DNA of 64,000 bases. Origin: Collinsella aerofaciens (GTDB taxonomy: Bacteria; Actinomycetota; Coriobacteriia; Coriobacteriales; Coriobacteriaceae). Positions within the stretch are counted from its first letter, which is position 1, and the number at the start of each line of letters is the position of its first letter. The DNA lies in the NCBI RefSeq assembly GCF_028206995.1, contig NZ_JAQLFL010000002.1:172925-236924 (forward strand). Reading direction: 5' to 3'. Positions 27,903-37,431 of the stretch are shown here, in pieces. The notes under the pieces are model-generated. The model saw nothing but the letters and a program-made list of their open reading frames with translations. It made no database searches and was not told where the DNA came from. The translations under genes were made by a program, and so were the position numbers.

Positions 27903-30731
27903 ATGCCTGCCAGCAAGAAAGAGGCAAAGGAGTTCGTAAAGCGGTGGAAGAAGCGCCTCGGCGCCATCCCCGTGGGCTCCAACAATGAGCAGCAGGACAC
28001 GCAGAAGTTCTGGGTCGACTTGCTCATCAATGTCCTGGGTATCCCGTCCAACACCATAGACAGCTTCGTCGACTTTGAGCGCAAGGTGAGAGGCCGACGC
28101 ATCGACGTGTTCGTCTCCGACCACAACTTTCTCTGCGAGCAGAAGTCGTGGGGCATCGACCTCGACAAGCCCGAGCCTAGGAACGGAGGCATGGAGACGC
28201 CGCTCCAGCAGGCCATGTGGTACGCGCGGCACCTGCCGTACTCCGAGCGCCCCCGCTGGGTGATGACGTGCAACTTCGGGACCTTTCGCCTCTACGACCT
28301 CGACAACGAGCGGCCCGAGGATACCGTGCAGGAGTTCTCCCTCGAAGAGCTCCCGGACAGCCTGTATCTTCTGTCCTTCCTGACCTCCAACGAGACGAGC
28401 CGCCTGCACAAGGAGCAGCAGCTTTCCATCGAGGCCGGGGCCTACGTCTCCAGGTTCTACGATGCCCTCGCCAAGCAGTACCACCACATTGAGGAGAAGG
28501 ACGAGCGGGCGCAAGAGGAGCAGCGCTCCCTCAACGTGCTCATCACCCGAATCATCTTCCTGCTCTACGCCGAGGACGCCGACCTCCTGCAATCGCACCA
28601 GGCGTTCGGCAGGTACTGCGAGGGAGACCCCGCGAAGCTCCGCCGAAAACTGGTCGATTTGTTTGAGACGATCGACACGCCCCTAGAGCAGAGGGATGAG
28701 TACATGGACGAGGACCTCGCGGCCTTCCCCTACGTGAACGGCGGTCTGTTCGCCGACTCCTCCATCATCGTCCCGCAGATGACCTCGGAGATCCTCGAGG
28801 CCATCGCTGACGCGTCCCAGGACTTTGACTGGCGCGAGATCTCGGGCGTCATCTTCGGCGGCGTGTTCGAGGGCACGCTGAACCCCGAGACGCGCCGCGC
28901 CGGGGGCATGCACTACACGAGCGTCGAGAATATCGAGCGCTGCCTCAGGCCACTCTTCCTCGACGAGCTGTGGGATGAACTGCACGAGGCCGAGGGCGAG
29001 AAGACAGCTGCCAAGCGCAAGCAGGCCCTGGCGAGGCTACACGACAAGGTGGCCTCCATCACCATCGGTGACCCCGCGTGCGGCTCGGGCAACTTCCTTA
29101 CCGAGGCGTACCGGCAGCTGCGCACCATCGAGAACCGAATCATCGAGGACGAGCTCAGCGAGGAGACCGGCAACGCGGGGCAGACATCCCTCGTCGTTGC
29201 GCAGGACAGCCCTGTCCGCGTGTCCCTGGACCAGCTGTACGGCATCGAGATAAACGACTTCGCCGTCTCGGTCGCTAAGACCGCCCTTTGGATCACCGAG
29301 GAGCAGATGCTCCGAAAGACGCAGGAGATATACGTCGGTTATGACTTCGACTTCCTGCCGCTCAGGAGCCTCAGCAACCTCCATGAGGGCAACGCCCTCA
29401 AGACCGATTGGTCCGAGGTGTTCCCCGATGACCTCACGTACCTCGTGGGCAATCCGCCTTTCCTTGGGGCCCGCAACCAGTCCAAGGAGCAGAAGGCCGA
29501 ACTCCTTGAGGTCTTCGACGGCGCGAAGAACGCGGGCAACATCGACTACTGCGGGGCCTGGTACATGAAGGCCGCGAGGTTCACGCAAGGGAAGCGCACG
29601 CGCTGCGCCCTGGTCTCGACCAACTCGATATGTCAGGGCGAGCAGGTCGCCAACCTCTGGAAACCCCTGCACGACCTGGGTATCCACATCGACTTCGCGC
29701 ACAACACGTTCAGGTGGGACAACGAGGCTGCGGACAAGGCACACGTGTTCTGTGTCATCGTCGGGTTCTCCCGCGAGTCGGGGACCAAGACGCTCTTCTA
29801 CCACGCGACCCCGGACAGCGACGAAGAACAGATTCCCACGGCTCGAATCAATGCGTATCTGAAAGACGCCCCTGATGTATTCATCTACAGCCGCAGCAAG
29901 CCTATTTGTGATGTTCCGGAAATGGGCATCGGAAATAAACCTATTGATGGGGGATTCTACCTGTTTACCGATGAGGAGAAAGACGATTTCCTGAAGAAAG
30001 AGCCAAAGGCCGAAGGCTTCTTCCATCCATGGCTTGGATCAAAAGAGTTCATTCATGGCTATCATCGCTGGTGCCTGTGGCTTGGGGAGGCAACCTTCTC
30101 AGATTTAAAGCAGCTTCCTGAGTGCAGAAAGAGAGTAGAACAGGTTCGTGAATACAGGCTTGCAAGTAAAAGCGCTGGAACCCGAAAAATAGCAGATAAG
30201 CCAACGAGATTTCACGTTGAGAACATGCCCGAGGGAAGTTCCATCATCATCCCAGAGGTGTCTTCAAGCAGACGGAAACGTGTTCCAATGGGCTTTGTTG
30301 GTCCAGAGATATTTTGCAGCAACAAGGTTAGATTGATACCCAATGCTTCTCTCTATCACTATGGCATTCTGCAATCTCAATTCCATAATGCATGGGTTAG
30401 GATCGTAACCGGAAGATTGAAGGACGATTACCAGTATTCGGCCAATATTGATTACAACAACTTCGTCTGGCCCGAGCCCACGGAATCCCAACGCGAGGAA
30501 GTCGAGCGTTGCGCCCAAGCCGTGCTCGACGCCCGGGATGCCCAAGAAGGTGCGACGCTCGCGGACATGTACGATCCCAAGAATGAGACGTTCTTCCCCG
30601 AGCTGATGACAGCGCACAAGGCGCTCGACGCCGCCGTCGAAGCCGCCTATGGCGTCGACTTCGGCGGGGACGAGGAGAAGATAGTCGCCCATCTTTTCAA
30701 CCTGTACGCCAAGAAGGTCGGTGAACTATAG
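27903..30731 (+). CDS. MmeI-like type IIL restriction-modification enzyme
   Basis: A single polypeptide of 942 residues combining endonuclease, methyltransferase and target recognition, as in MmeI. The N-terminal nuclease is PD-(D/E)XK-like, with Asp68 and Glu79-x-Lys81 in RIDVFVSDHNFLCEQKSWG. A helical spacer follows (about 160-370). The adenine methyltransferase has motif I DPACGSGNF (390-398) and motif IV NPPF (517-520). The target-recognition domain lies around 600-850, where codon use becomes visibly more AT-rich (bases about 29830-30460). This is consistent with recombinational exchange of specificity. It overlaps the next gene by one base. As a cargo defence gene it needs no separate methylase. 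Confidence 0.92.
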   Translation: MPASKKEAKEFVKRWKKRLGAIPVGSNNEQQDTQKFWVDLLINVLGIPSNTIDSFVDFERKVRGRRIDVFVSDHNFLCEQKSWGIDLDKPEPRNGGMETPLQQAMWYARHLPYSERPRWVMTCNFGTFRLYDLDNERPEDTVQEFSLEELPDSLYLLSFLTSNETSRLHKEQQLSIEAGAYVSRFYDALAKQYHHIEEKDERAQEEQRSLNVLITRIIFLLYAEDADLLQSHQAFGRYCEGDPAKLRRKLVDLFETIDTPLEQRDEYMDEDLAAFPYVNGGLFADSSIIVPQMTSEILEAIADASQDFDWREISGVIFGGVFEGTLNPETRRAGGMHYTSVENIERCLRPLFLDELWDELHEAEGEKTAAKRKQALARLHDKVASITIGDPACGSGNFLTEAYRQLRTIENRIIEDELSEETGNAGQTSLVVAQDSPVRVSLDQLYGIEINDFAVSVAKTALWITEEQMLRKTQEIYVGYDFDFLPLRSLSNLHEGNALKTDWSEVFPDDLTYLVGNPPFLGARNQSKEQKAELLEVFDGAKNAGNIDYCGAWYMKAARFTQGKRTRCALVSTNSICQGEQVANLWKPLHDLGIHIDFAHNTFRWDNEAADKAHVFCVIVGFSRESGTKTLFYHATPDSDEEQIPTARINAYLKDAPDVFIYSRSKPICDVPEMGIGNKPIDGGFYLFTDEEKDDFLKKEPKAEGFFHPWLGSKEFIHGYHRWCLWLGEATFSDLKQLPECRKRVEQVREYRLASKSAGTRKIADKPTRFHVENMPEGSSIIIPEVSSSRRKRVPMGFVGPEIFCSNKVRLIPNASLYHYGILQSQFHNAWVRIVTGRLKDDYQYSANIDYNNFVWPEPTESQREEVERCAQAVLDARDAQEGATLADMYDPKNETFFPELMTAHKALDAAVEAAYGVDFGGDEEKIVAHLFNLYAKKVGEL

Positions 30732-32500
30732 TGCCCAACTCTATCTACAATCCCATATCGCTGGAGGTCGGTAACATCCTGAAGGATGTTCAGACGGGCA
30801 AGATTGGCCTGCCTGATCTGCAACGGCCTTTCGTGTGGGGCAATGAAAAGGTTCGCGATCTGCTTGATTCCATGCTTCGCGGATACCCTATCGGCTATGT
30901 GATGCTGTGGGACTCTCCGAGCGATGATGCGGGCAAGAAGTCTGCCATAGGCTCGAACCAAAAGGTGTATGCCGTCCCCAAGTCCCTTGTCATCGACGGA
31001 CAGCAGAGGCTCACTGCCCTCTTGAGCTCTCTGTACGGCGTACCCGTGCGAGACAAGAACTTCAGGGAGCGAACGGTGAAGATCGCCTACGACCCCATCG
31101 CACGCTCATTCAAGAATGCCGATGCCTCGACCGAGAAGGATTCGCGCTATGTGCCCGACGTATCCGAGGCCTTCGCGGCGAACCACGACAACAAGCTGAG
31201 CGCCTATCGCAGGGCGTTCATCAAGCGCCTTAACGAGGCGAATGCCAAAAAGGGAGAACCCGAACTCGACGATGGCGGCGAGGACGCCGTCGAGAGCGGG
31301 CTCAACGCATTACTCGGGCTTGAGCGCTATCTTCTGCCGACGCTGGAGATTTCCGAATCGGCTGACGAGGAGACCGTATCGGACATCTTCGTGCGTGTGA
31401 ACCCGCAAGGGCAGGCGCTTAAGCAGGATGACTTCATCATGACCCTGCTTTCGGTCTACGAACCTGCCATGAGGGAGCGCATAGAGGAGTTCTGCGCCAT
31501 GAGTCATGCGCCCGCAAAGGGCACCTCGTACAACCCGCTCATGACCGTCTCGCCGACGCATATCATTCGCGCCACGGTGGGCGTGGGGTTCAAGAGGGGT
31601 CGCCTGCGTTATGCCTACCAGATTCTTCGCGGGCGAGATCTCAAGACAAAGGAAACGACGCCCGAGACGCGGGCCGAGAACTTTGCCACGTTCGGTCGCG
31701 CCCTCGATCTCGTGCTCGACTTGAACAACTGGCATGCCTTCATCAACACGCTGGCGGAGGCGGGCTATGTCTGTTCCGACCAGGTGGGGTCGGGCAATGC
31801 GCTCATGTTCTGTTATGCGTTTTACCTTATCGGGCGCTACGAGTTCGGTATGGAGCCGTTGGCTGTGCGCAGGCTCGTGCGGCGCTGGTATTTCGCCGCA
31901 GCCATAACGGGGCTCTATGTGGGGTCCTTCGAATCCGAGTTCGAGCAGCAGCTTAACGACGTCTCGCGCCTTGAGACAGCCGATGAGTTCCGGGCGTACT
32001 TCGACCGTAGGCTCGCCGCCATCATGACGGACGATTATTTCTCCATCACGCTGCCCAGCTCCCTCGACGCAAACGAGGCGACGGGCCCGACCTGGTGGGG
32101 CTTCGTCGCGGCTCAGGTCGTGCTCGGTGCCAAGGCGCTGTTCAGCATGGCCCCGCTGTCCCAGCTCCTGCTCATGGGCTCGTCGGGCTCGAAGAAGGCG
32201 CTGGACAAGCACCACCTGTTCCCGGACAACTACCTGAAGTCCAGGGGCTACCTCTCGCAGCGTAGCAACAGGGGCAACTTCACCCTCGTGGACTACCAGA
32301 ACAACATCTACATCTCGGACGACGCCCCGAGCGAGTACGTCAGGAAGTACCGCGACTCGCTGGGGGAGGACGAGTACCGCCGCAACTGCGAGGAGCATGC
32401 CCTGCCCATAGGGTTCGAGGACCTCGATTACGAGGAGTTCCTCGGCAGGCGCAGGCGTCTCATGGGCGAGCTGGTGAAGAGGGCGTACGAGCAGTTGTAG
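30731..32500 (+). CDS. DUF262 protein with C-terminal HNH (GmrSD-like)
   Basis: A 589-residue protein. The N-terminal DUF262 domain has LPDLQRPFVW (29-36) and DGQQRLTAL (89-97), a nucleotide-sensing fold related to ParB/sulfiredoxin. The C-terminal region has a DUF1524-like HNH nuclease core, with His494-His495 in KHHLFPDNY and Asn residues in RGNFTLVDYQNN. GmrSD and BrxU enzymes of this layout cut phage DNA carrying modified bases. The start is GTG 30731, overlapping the MmeI-like stop by one base, so the two are translationally coupled. A joint restriction locus covering unmodified and modified DNA is an inference. Confidence 0.88.
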   Translation: MPNSIYNPISLEVGNILKDVQTGKIGLPDLQRPFVWGNEKVRDLLDSMLRGYPIGYVMLWDSPSDDAGKKSAIGSNQKVYAVPKSLVIDGQQRLTALLSSLYGVPVRDKNFRERTVKIAYDPIARSFKNADASTEKDSRYVPDVSEAFAANHDNKLSAYRRAFIKRLNEANAKKGEPELDDGGEDAVESGLNALLGLERYLLPTLEISESADEETVSDIFVRVNPQGQALKQDDFIMTLLSVYEPAMRERIEEFCAMSHAPAKGTSYNPLMTVSPTHIIRATVGVGFKRGRLRYAYQILRGRDLKTKETTPETRAENFATFGRALDLVLDLNNWHAFINTLAEAGYVCSDQVGSGNALMFCYAFYLIGRYEFGMEPLAVRRLVRRWYFAAAITGLYVGSFESEFEQQLNDVSRLETADEFRAYFDRRLAAIMTDDYFSITLPSSLDANEATGPTWWGFVAAQVVLGAKALFSMAPLSQLLLMGSSGSKKALDKHHLFPDNYLKSRGYLSQRSNRGNFTLVDYQNNIYISDDAPSEYVRKYRDSLGEDEYRRNCEEHALPIGFEDLDYEEFLGRRRRLMGELVKRAYEQL

Positions 32501-32985
32501 GCTCGCGCCATGGACCCGCCCCTGAGGGTCGAGGCGTAGCAATCGGCCTTGCGGCCGATGGGTCCCGCTCATGGGCGGGCCCCCCGCGACGCGAGGCGTC
32601 GCTCTCGCTGCGGCTCCCTGCAACGCTCCCCATGGGTCGCGTTTCGTCCGCCTCCGCTCACGCCGGCCCCGCCCGCCGAACGGCTGCGCTCGATGGCTTC
32701 CGGAAGTCGCCATCGCTCCGCCGTGGTCGCCGGGCGGGGCCTCTCGCGCCGGGTCGCCAAGCGCCGTCGTACGACGCTCCCCAGGGTCGTGTCTCCTCGG
32801 CGTCGGCTCAGCCGGCGCTCACCCGCCCGGGCTCGCGTTGCCCCTGGCAAGTGGCTCGCTCCGTGCGGGCAAGATATGGATTCCGTTGCACGGAATCATC
32901 TTGCCGCCTGCGGCGGGGGCGAACCGCTCCGAAGTCGCTCTCGCCAAAAGGGGCCGGGACGCCTGTTGCGTCCCGGTCCAAATGC
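32501..32985. other. GC-rich hairpin-dense region, no gene
   Basis: A 485-base gene-free region of extreme GC with many short stem-loops. Examples are ATCGGCC/GGCCGAT (32542-32559), CGATGGC/GCCATCG around 32692-32715, GATTCCG/CGGAATC around 32879-32899, and GGGACGC/GCGTCCC near 32957-32975. It adjoins the 3' end of the relaxase gene. It may hold oriT or a recombination/replication site. The long open frames through it have no protein-like features. Confidence 0.5.
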
Positions 32986-33924
32986 TCAGTCCCCTCGCCC
33001 GTTCTGGTTCTCGAGCGCCTTGCGCTCAAGCTCCCAGAACGCCCTCATCGCCGTCGCTATCCCGCGCAGCGTGAAGCGGACGACGAGGCCGGTCGAGTGG
33101 TCGACCGCGAAGCCGAGCCTGCCGCCGTTGACCTTCCGCACAGCCCCGAGGGCCTTCGAGAAGAATCGGTACTGGAGGCTCCCACCCTTCGACCTGGCGA
33201 GCTCGATGCCGTCCCGCCTGAGCCGCCGCTCAAGCTCGCCCATCCGGTCGGGGCAGTCGCGCATGCGCCCGACCTCCTCGATCCGGCGGGCGACCGCGAC
33301 GCGGATGCGGGCGTTCTCCGAGCGCTCGGCCTGCCCCTTTCGGGCCATGTCGCGCTCTTCCGTGCCGGGTTGCCTCGCGTGGACGCGCGAGTTGGCCTTG
33401 CCGCGCTCAAGCTGCCTGAGTCCATACCTCTCGTCCAGGGTACGGACGGTCTTCACGCGTGATGCCGCCGCCTTTCGGGCGGGGCCCTCGTCGAGCCTTC
33501 GGCCGGTTTCCAGATCACTGCGGTTGATGCCGAGGTGCACGGCGTAGCGGTCAGTGGCGTCCGCGCGGCAGCGCTCGCGGTGCGGCACCATCACGACCTC
33601 CTGGTTGGGGTAGCGCTCGGCCACGTACTCCCTCGCATAGCGCATGCACAGCTCCGGCGTCATCTTCCCGCCGTTGAGGTCGCACTCGTCTGGGAGGAAC
33701 CCGAGTATCTGGTGCTGCATGTAGGTACACTTGGCACCGGCCTTGCCGGGCCTGTCGTGACCCATGGCCGCCCTCGTGTCCGCCATCTCCTGAAACCAGC
33801 GGTCATCGTCGATGATGTTCTGCGTGCCGTGGGCGAGCGCCTTGTCGCGGTCCCAGGAGAGGTAATCCCTGAGTCTCGCGAGGTGCCTCTCGCTGCAGAC
33901 GCTCGTCTGCTTTATCGCCGTCAT
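32986..33924 (-). CDS. Relaxase / mobilization nuclease
   Basis: A 312-residue member of the MobA-type relaxase family (Relaxase domain). It nicks oriT and leads the transferred strand. The core block QILGFLPDECDLNGGKMTPELCMRYA (about 72-97) and the metal-binding strand DRYAVHLGINRSDLETG (about 124-140) are visible; the usual HxH is reduced to a single histidine here. Its closest relative in view is the relaxase of element 2 at 45922, with which it shares AGAK, ILGFLP/ILAFLP, ECxxNGGKMTP and VHxxINRxDLxTGxR. The start at 33924 has AGGAGGCGACC, overlapping the coupling-protein stop. It is shorter than element 2's relaxase (399 residues). Confidence 0.85.
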   Translation of the reverse strand: MTAIKQTSVCSERHLARLRDYLSWDRDKALAHGTQNIIDDDRWFQEMADTRAAMGHDRPGKAGAKCTYMQHQILGFLPDECDLNGGKMTPELCMRYAREYVAERYPNQEVVMVPHRERCRADATDRYAVHLGINRSDLETGRRLDEGPARKAAASRVKTVRTLDERYGLRQLERGKANSRVHARQPGTEERDMARKGQAERSENARIRVAVARRIEEVGRMRDCPDRMGELERRLRRDGIELARSKGGSLQYRFFSKALGAVRKVNGGRLGFAVDHSTGLVVRFTLRGIATAMRAFWELERKALENQNGRGD

Positions 33925-33933
33925 GGTCGCCTC

Positions 33934-35856
33934 CTAATCGAGCGAGAGCCCACTGAACTTGCCGTCGCCCGCGTCCCCGGTCCCCTTCTCGAGATCGGGC
34001 CATTCGGGGCACCAGGTGGGGGCCTCCTCGCGCATCTTCTCGGTGGCGGAGGCATCGAGCCGCCGCTGGTACGTGCGACGCCTCTCCGCCTCGTGCTCGG
34101 GGGTCCCGAGGTCGAAGTGCTCCCTTGTGGGCGTGTTGGTGCAGTCGGTGACGGGGGAGCGGAAGACGCCGGCTCGACATGCGGGCATACCGTTGTCCGC
34201 GTGCTTCACGACGATGATCCCGTCCCGGTCCGGGGCCATGTCGCGCCACTCCCAGGGGTGTATCACGTCGTCTGCGCTCTCGCTGTAGGACGTCGAGGAG
34301 GACGTGCCTGACGCGGCCCTGCCGCTGCTCGTGCCCTGCGCGTGGCGCGTGGTCTTGCCGATGAGCTCGGTGAAGTACCGGCGATCCTCTTCCTCTGCGA
34401 GCTTCATGGCGATCTTCACACCGCAGTTCGCGAGGATCTTCCTGCGGCCGTCTCTCTCGCCATACTTATTGAGCTGGGATACGCCCTGTGTCGCGCCGAC
34501 CCAGAACGCGCCGTAGCTGCGCGCCAGACTGAGGAGGGCGGGCAGGCACTCGACGCGGGGGAGGTTGCCCCACTCGTCGCCGAGTATCTGCACGGGGCGG
34601 GGGAGCCTGCCGCCGTTCACGTCCGCGACCGCCTGGACCGAAGCCCAGAGCTGCGAGAGGAATATCGCCGCGATGCAGTTGTAGGGTGAGCCCTCGTCGA
34701 GCACGTGGAGGAAGACGGCGCTCTTCTCCGTGAGTACCGTGTGCGGGTCGATGTCGGAGCCGGAGGTCATCCAGGCGACCGGGGCGGAGGAGAACGGGCG
34801 CAGGGCGACCTTGAGCGTCGAGAGTATGCTCCTGAGCTCGTTGCCGCCGGAGGATATGAACTGGGACGCCCTTCCCTTGGCGGGGTGTCCGCTCGGCAGA
34901 GCGCGGAAGACGGCTTTCAGGGGCTCGGACGGGTCGTCGCCCTCTGCCTCGGTACCGCGGTCCAGGACCTCGCAGACGGTCGCGAGGTGCTTTGATTCCT
35001 CGGGACACTCGTCGGACATGGAGACCAGCAGGACCAGGGCCGAGAGCAGGCCCCTGGCCGATGCCGTCCAGTGCGAACCCTTGCCCCTCTCGTCGTCCTG
35101 CACCACGAGTTCCGCGATGGCGTCCGCTGCCTGCTCAGCCTCCTGGTCGCGCTCCTCGGCATGGAGGTCGAGCACCTGCTTGAGCGGGTTGAACCTCTGT
35201 CCCCTATAGGGGTGCTGCGTGTCGAGCAGCAGGACGCGGTAGCCGCGACGGGCAAGCTCGTCGCCCGTGAGCTCTATGAGCTCGTTCTTCACGTCGGAGA
35301 CGACGAGGGTCGCGGGCTCGGAGCCGTTGGAGGCGTCGCCGTAGCTGAGCAGGTCGATTGAGGGGAGGTAGAGGAAGCGTGACTTACCTGACCCAGTGGC
35401 CCCTGATACGAAAATCATCTTCTTCGGCTCGTAGAGATAGCAGGGTTTGCCGCGATATTTGGTGAAACCGTAGACGAACCCGCGCGACGATGGAATCGCC
35501 GAGCCGTCCCAGGTCATGGACCCCTTTACGACCTCGCGACCCGTCTTGACGTGGGCGTCGCCGAGCACGCCGCCGTCCTCGGCCCTCGCGTTGAGGGCGG
35601 TCGAGTAGGCGATGAGAGCGCAGATGCAAAAGGCGAGGAGGAAGGTCAGCAGGGTTCCGAGCGGGCAAGCGGTGAACGCACCCGTGAGCCACCAGCCGAG
35701 GACGGTATCCACGCCGAACGACGACGGAATCGCAGCCGCGCCTAACGGTGTCCCGGCGATGAAGCCGTCGACGGGGACGGCGAGGACGGGGCATGCGAGG
35801 ATCGCCAGGAGAAGGGATGAAATGAGTGCTGTGGGCACCTTGGTTTTCATGATCAT
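33934..35856 (-). CDS. VirD4/TraG-type coupling protein
   Basis: A 640-residue T4CP that links the relaxosome to a conjugation channel. Two N-terminal transmembrane helices (about 8-30 and 52-86) precede the ATPase. Walker A is GATGSGKS (near 152) and Walker B is VQILGDEWGNLP (near 415). The TraG/VirD4 features VVSDVKNEL and FWVGATQGVSQLN are present. It lies between mobC (ATGA overlap) and the relaxase on the same strand. Having its own coupling protein but no mating-pair genes marks element 1 as a mobilizable element that brings its own T4CP. Confidence 0.92.
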   Translation of the reverse strand: MIMKTKVPTALISSLLLAILACPVLAVPVDGFIAGTPLGAAAIPSSFGVDTVLGWWLTGAFTACPLGTLLTFLLAFCICALIAYSTALNARAEDGGVLGDAHVKTGREVVKGSMTWDGSAIPSSRGFVYGFTKYRGKPCYLYEPKKMIFVSGATGSGKSRFLYLPSIDLLSYGDASNGSEPATLVVSDVKNELIELTGDELARRGYRVLLLDTQHPYRGQRFNPLKQVLDLHAEERDQEAEQAADAIAELVVQDDERGKGSHWTASARGLLSALVLLVSMSDECPEESKHLATVCEVLDRGTEAEGDDPSEPLKAVFRALPSGHPAKGRASQFISSGGNELRSILSTLKVALRPFSSAPVAWMTSGSDIDPHTVLTEKSAVFLHVLDEGSPYNCIAAIFLSQLWASVQAVADVNGGRLPRPVQILGDEWGNLPRVECLPALLSLARSYGAFWVGATQGVSQLNKYGERDGRRKILANCGVKIAMKLAEEEDRRYFTELIGKTTRHAQGTSSGRAASGTSSSTSYSESADDVIHPWEWRDMAPDRDGIIVVKHADNGMPACRAGVFRSPVTDCTNTPTREHFDLGTPEHEAERRRTYQRRLDASATEKMREEAPTWCPEWPDLEKGTGDAGDGKFSGLSLD

Positions 35857-36197
35857 TCTCGATTCTTGGAGATGAGGTTCGATAGCTGCGAGGCCGTGCT
35901 CGATACCAGACGGACGGCCTCCGCGAGCTGTTGGGCCGTCTGCGTATCCACGCCATAGGCGTTTGCGGTGAAGACGGCCTGGTTGAGGTTTCCGCCCTGC
36001 TTCTTCATCTGATGAAGAAGCTGCCGCAGCGTCGCCTCGTCGGCGATCCTAACGGGCTTCTCACCGATGAGGAGGGCGGCTTCGCGCATGAACGTCGATG
36101 GGGCCATACCAAAAGAGGAGGAGCGCACCGTGATGGCGGCACGCTCCTCCTCGGTCATGCGGACGTTTATATGCGCGGTCTTGGCTTTGCCACGCAT
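35853..36197 (-). CDS. mobC: MobC-like relaxosome accessory protein
   Basis: A 114-residue DNA-binding protein. The N-terminal ribbon-helix-helix is HINVRMTEEERAAITVRSSS (about 9-28), followed by a helix FMREAALL. The MobC C-terminal region has LHQMKKQGGNLNQAV, the family's GxNLNQ signature. It assists the relaxase at oriT. Its stop overlaps the coupling-protein start (ATGA) and it starts four bases after the DnaB-like gene, so one minus-strand operon covers 37339 to 32986. It is related to the second half of the element 2 protein at 45351. Confidence 0.88.
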   Translation of the reverse strand: MRGKAKTAHINVRMTEEERAAITVRSSSFGMAPSTFMREAALLIGEKPVRIADEATLRQLLHQMKKQGGNLNQAVFTANAYGVDTQTAQQLAEAVRLVSSTASQLSNLISKNRE

Positions 36198-36200
36198 GGG

Positions 36201-37097
36201 CTAGCCCCTGTCGTGGAAGGTGGCGCGCGCACCGTCGAAGTCGAGTCGGGACTCGCCCAGCGTGCCGTAGCGGTTCTTGAGGGCGACGAGCTTGAGGGGC
36301 GTGCCGGTTGCGGGAGACTCGTAGGGCCACTCAGGCTTGTCATTGTCATCGGCGAGGTAGAGCACCGAGTCAAAGCCGTACTCGACAGCGGAGGAACCAC
36401 CGAACATGGCGAGGTTGGGCCTGGCCGACTTCCCGGAATCGTAGGACTTGCGAGTGGTCGAGCTCAGTGCGATGACGGGAGAGCCATAGAGGTTCGAGAT
36501 TTCGCGGAGGCCCTTCACGCATGCTGTGATGGCCAATCGCTCGTCGATGAACTGCTGGTCCGCCGTGACGCCGCAGGCGAGGAGCTGGAGGTAGTCAATG
36601 AAGACGATGGGGACCTCGCCGCGCTCGCGTGTTACCAGCCCGACGAGGTTGGAGAGCTCCACGGTGTTGAGCGGGCCGGTGATGCAGAGATTGGGGGCGA
36701 TTTGGGTGCGATATTTGTCGAGTGCAGCCTCGAAAGTCGTGTGCTTAGGGTGATTCTGGGTCGCGCAGCTGGAGACCTCGGACAACGCGACTTTGCCGTC
36801 GCTGAGACGCGCCAGACTCTTCTCGATCAGCTTGTGCGCGGGAAGCTCGGCGGAAACGTAGATTACCGGGTGCCCGTCTGCCGCGAGCTTGTCGGCCTCC
36901 TGGAGCGCCAGTGTCGTCTTGCCCTTGCCCGGGGCGGTCCCGATTGCGTAGTTGAGCCCGGGGTAGACACCGCCGAGGATGCTGTTGAGTGCGTCGAGCC
37001 CGAAGGAGGCGATGGGCTTGTCTTCCTGAAGGGCGTGGACGTGCTCGTCGAGCACATCAAGCTCGAAGACGAGGGGATTGACGTTCGGGCGCTGCAT
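36201..37097 (-). CDS. DnaB-like RecA-fold ATPase (element replication helicase)
   Basis: A 298-residue protein with only the C-terminal helicase domain of DnaB-type proteins. Walker A is GTAPGKGKTTLAL (about 53-65), Walker B is VPIVFIDYLQLLA (about 162-174), and an arginine/Gly motif near ALSSTTRKSYDSGK resembles DnaB motif 4. It lacks the N-terminal primase-interacting domain, so it is nearer to RepA-like or KaiC-like hexameric helicases of plasmids. It probably supports replication of the excised circle. It overlaps the preceding small DNA-binding gene by one base (TAATG). Confidence 0.8.
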   Translation of the reverse strand: MQRPNVNPLVFELDVLDEHVHALQEDKPIASFGLDALNSILGGVYPGLNYAIGTAPGKGKTTLALQEADKLAADGHPVIYVSAELPAHKLIEKSLARLSDGKVALSEVSSCATQNHPKHTTFEAALDKYRTQIAPNLCITGPLNTVELSNLVGLVTRERGEVPIVFIDYLQLLACGVTADQQFIDERLAITACVKGLREISNLYGSPVIALSSTTRKSYDSGKSARPNLAMFGGSSAVEYGFDSVLYLADDNDKPEWPYESPATGTPLKLVALKNRYGTLGESRLDFDGARATFHDRG

Positions 37098-37339
37098 TAC
37101 TCGCTCGCCCCCTCTGCCAGCTTGTGGAAGTAGTCGAACAGGTCCTCTTCCATGACGAAGTACTGGTTGGCGATGCTAAAGCAGTGGTGGGTGGACTTCA
37201 TGAGCTTGATGGCGCTGGATTGTCCGATGCCGGTGAGGATCTGAACGTCCAGGCGGCTCATGATACGCTTGGTGCCGACATGGCGCAGGTTGATGCCTGC
37301 GGAGATGGCGTCGGTCTTGGGGTCATCTGCAAGATGCAT
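37097..37339 (-). CDS. Excisionase-like small DNA-binding protein
   Basis: An 80-residue protein with a predicted winged helix (LDVQILTGIGQSSAIKLMKS, about 30-49) and a C-terminal helix containing DLFDYFHKL. It aligns with the element 2 protein at 51989 (RVNDIREITGWSENTARKFM then SSFYELFKQL). A homologue in the same relative position of both elements suggests a recombination directionality factor or replication initiator shared by this element family. Ribosome site AAAGGAG precedes ATG 37339. Confidence 0.65.
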   Translation of the reverse strand: MHLADDPKTDAISAGINLRHVGTKRIMSRLDVQILTGIGQSSAIKLMKSTHHCFSIANQYFVMEEDLFDYFHKLAEGASE

Positions 37340-37431
37340 GATAAACTCCTTTAGTAGGGCGCTCGGCTCCTCTTCGATGTTTGGCGACAGTGAGAGGAGT
37401 CGGGTGCTTGTTTGTAAAATGGTTTTATCGA

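Noticed and set aside
32549..33547. Long plus-strand frames across the hairpin-rich region and relaxase
   Set aside because: Arg/Pro/Ser-rich shadow translations of GC-rich DNA, antisense to a recognisable relaxase.
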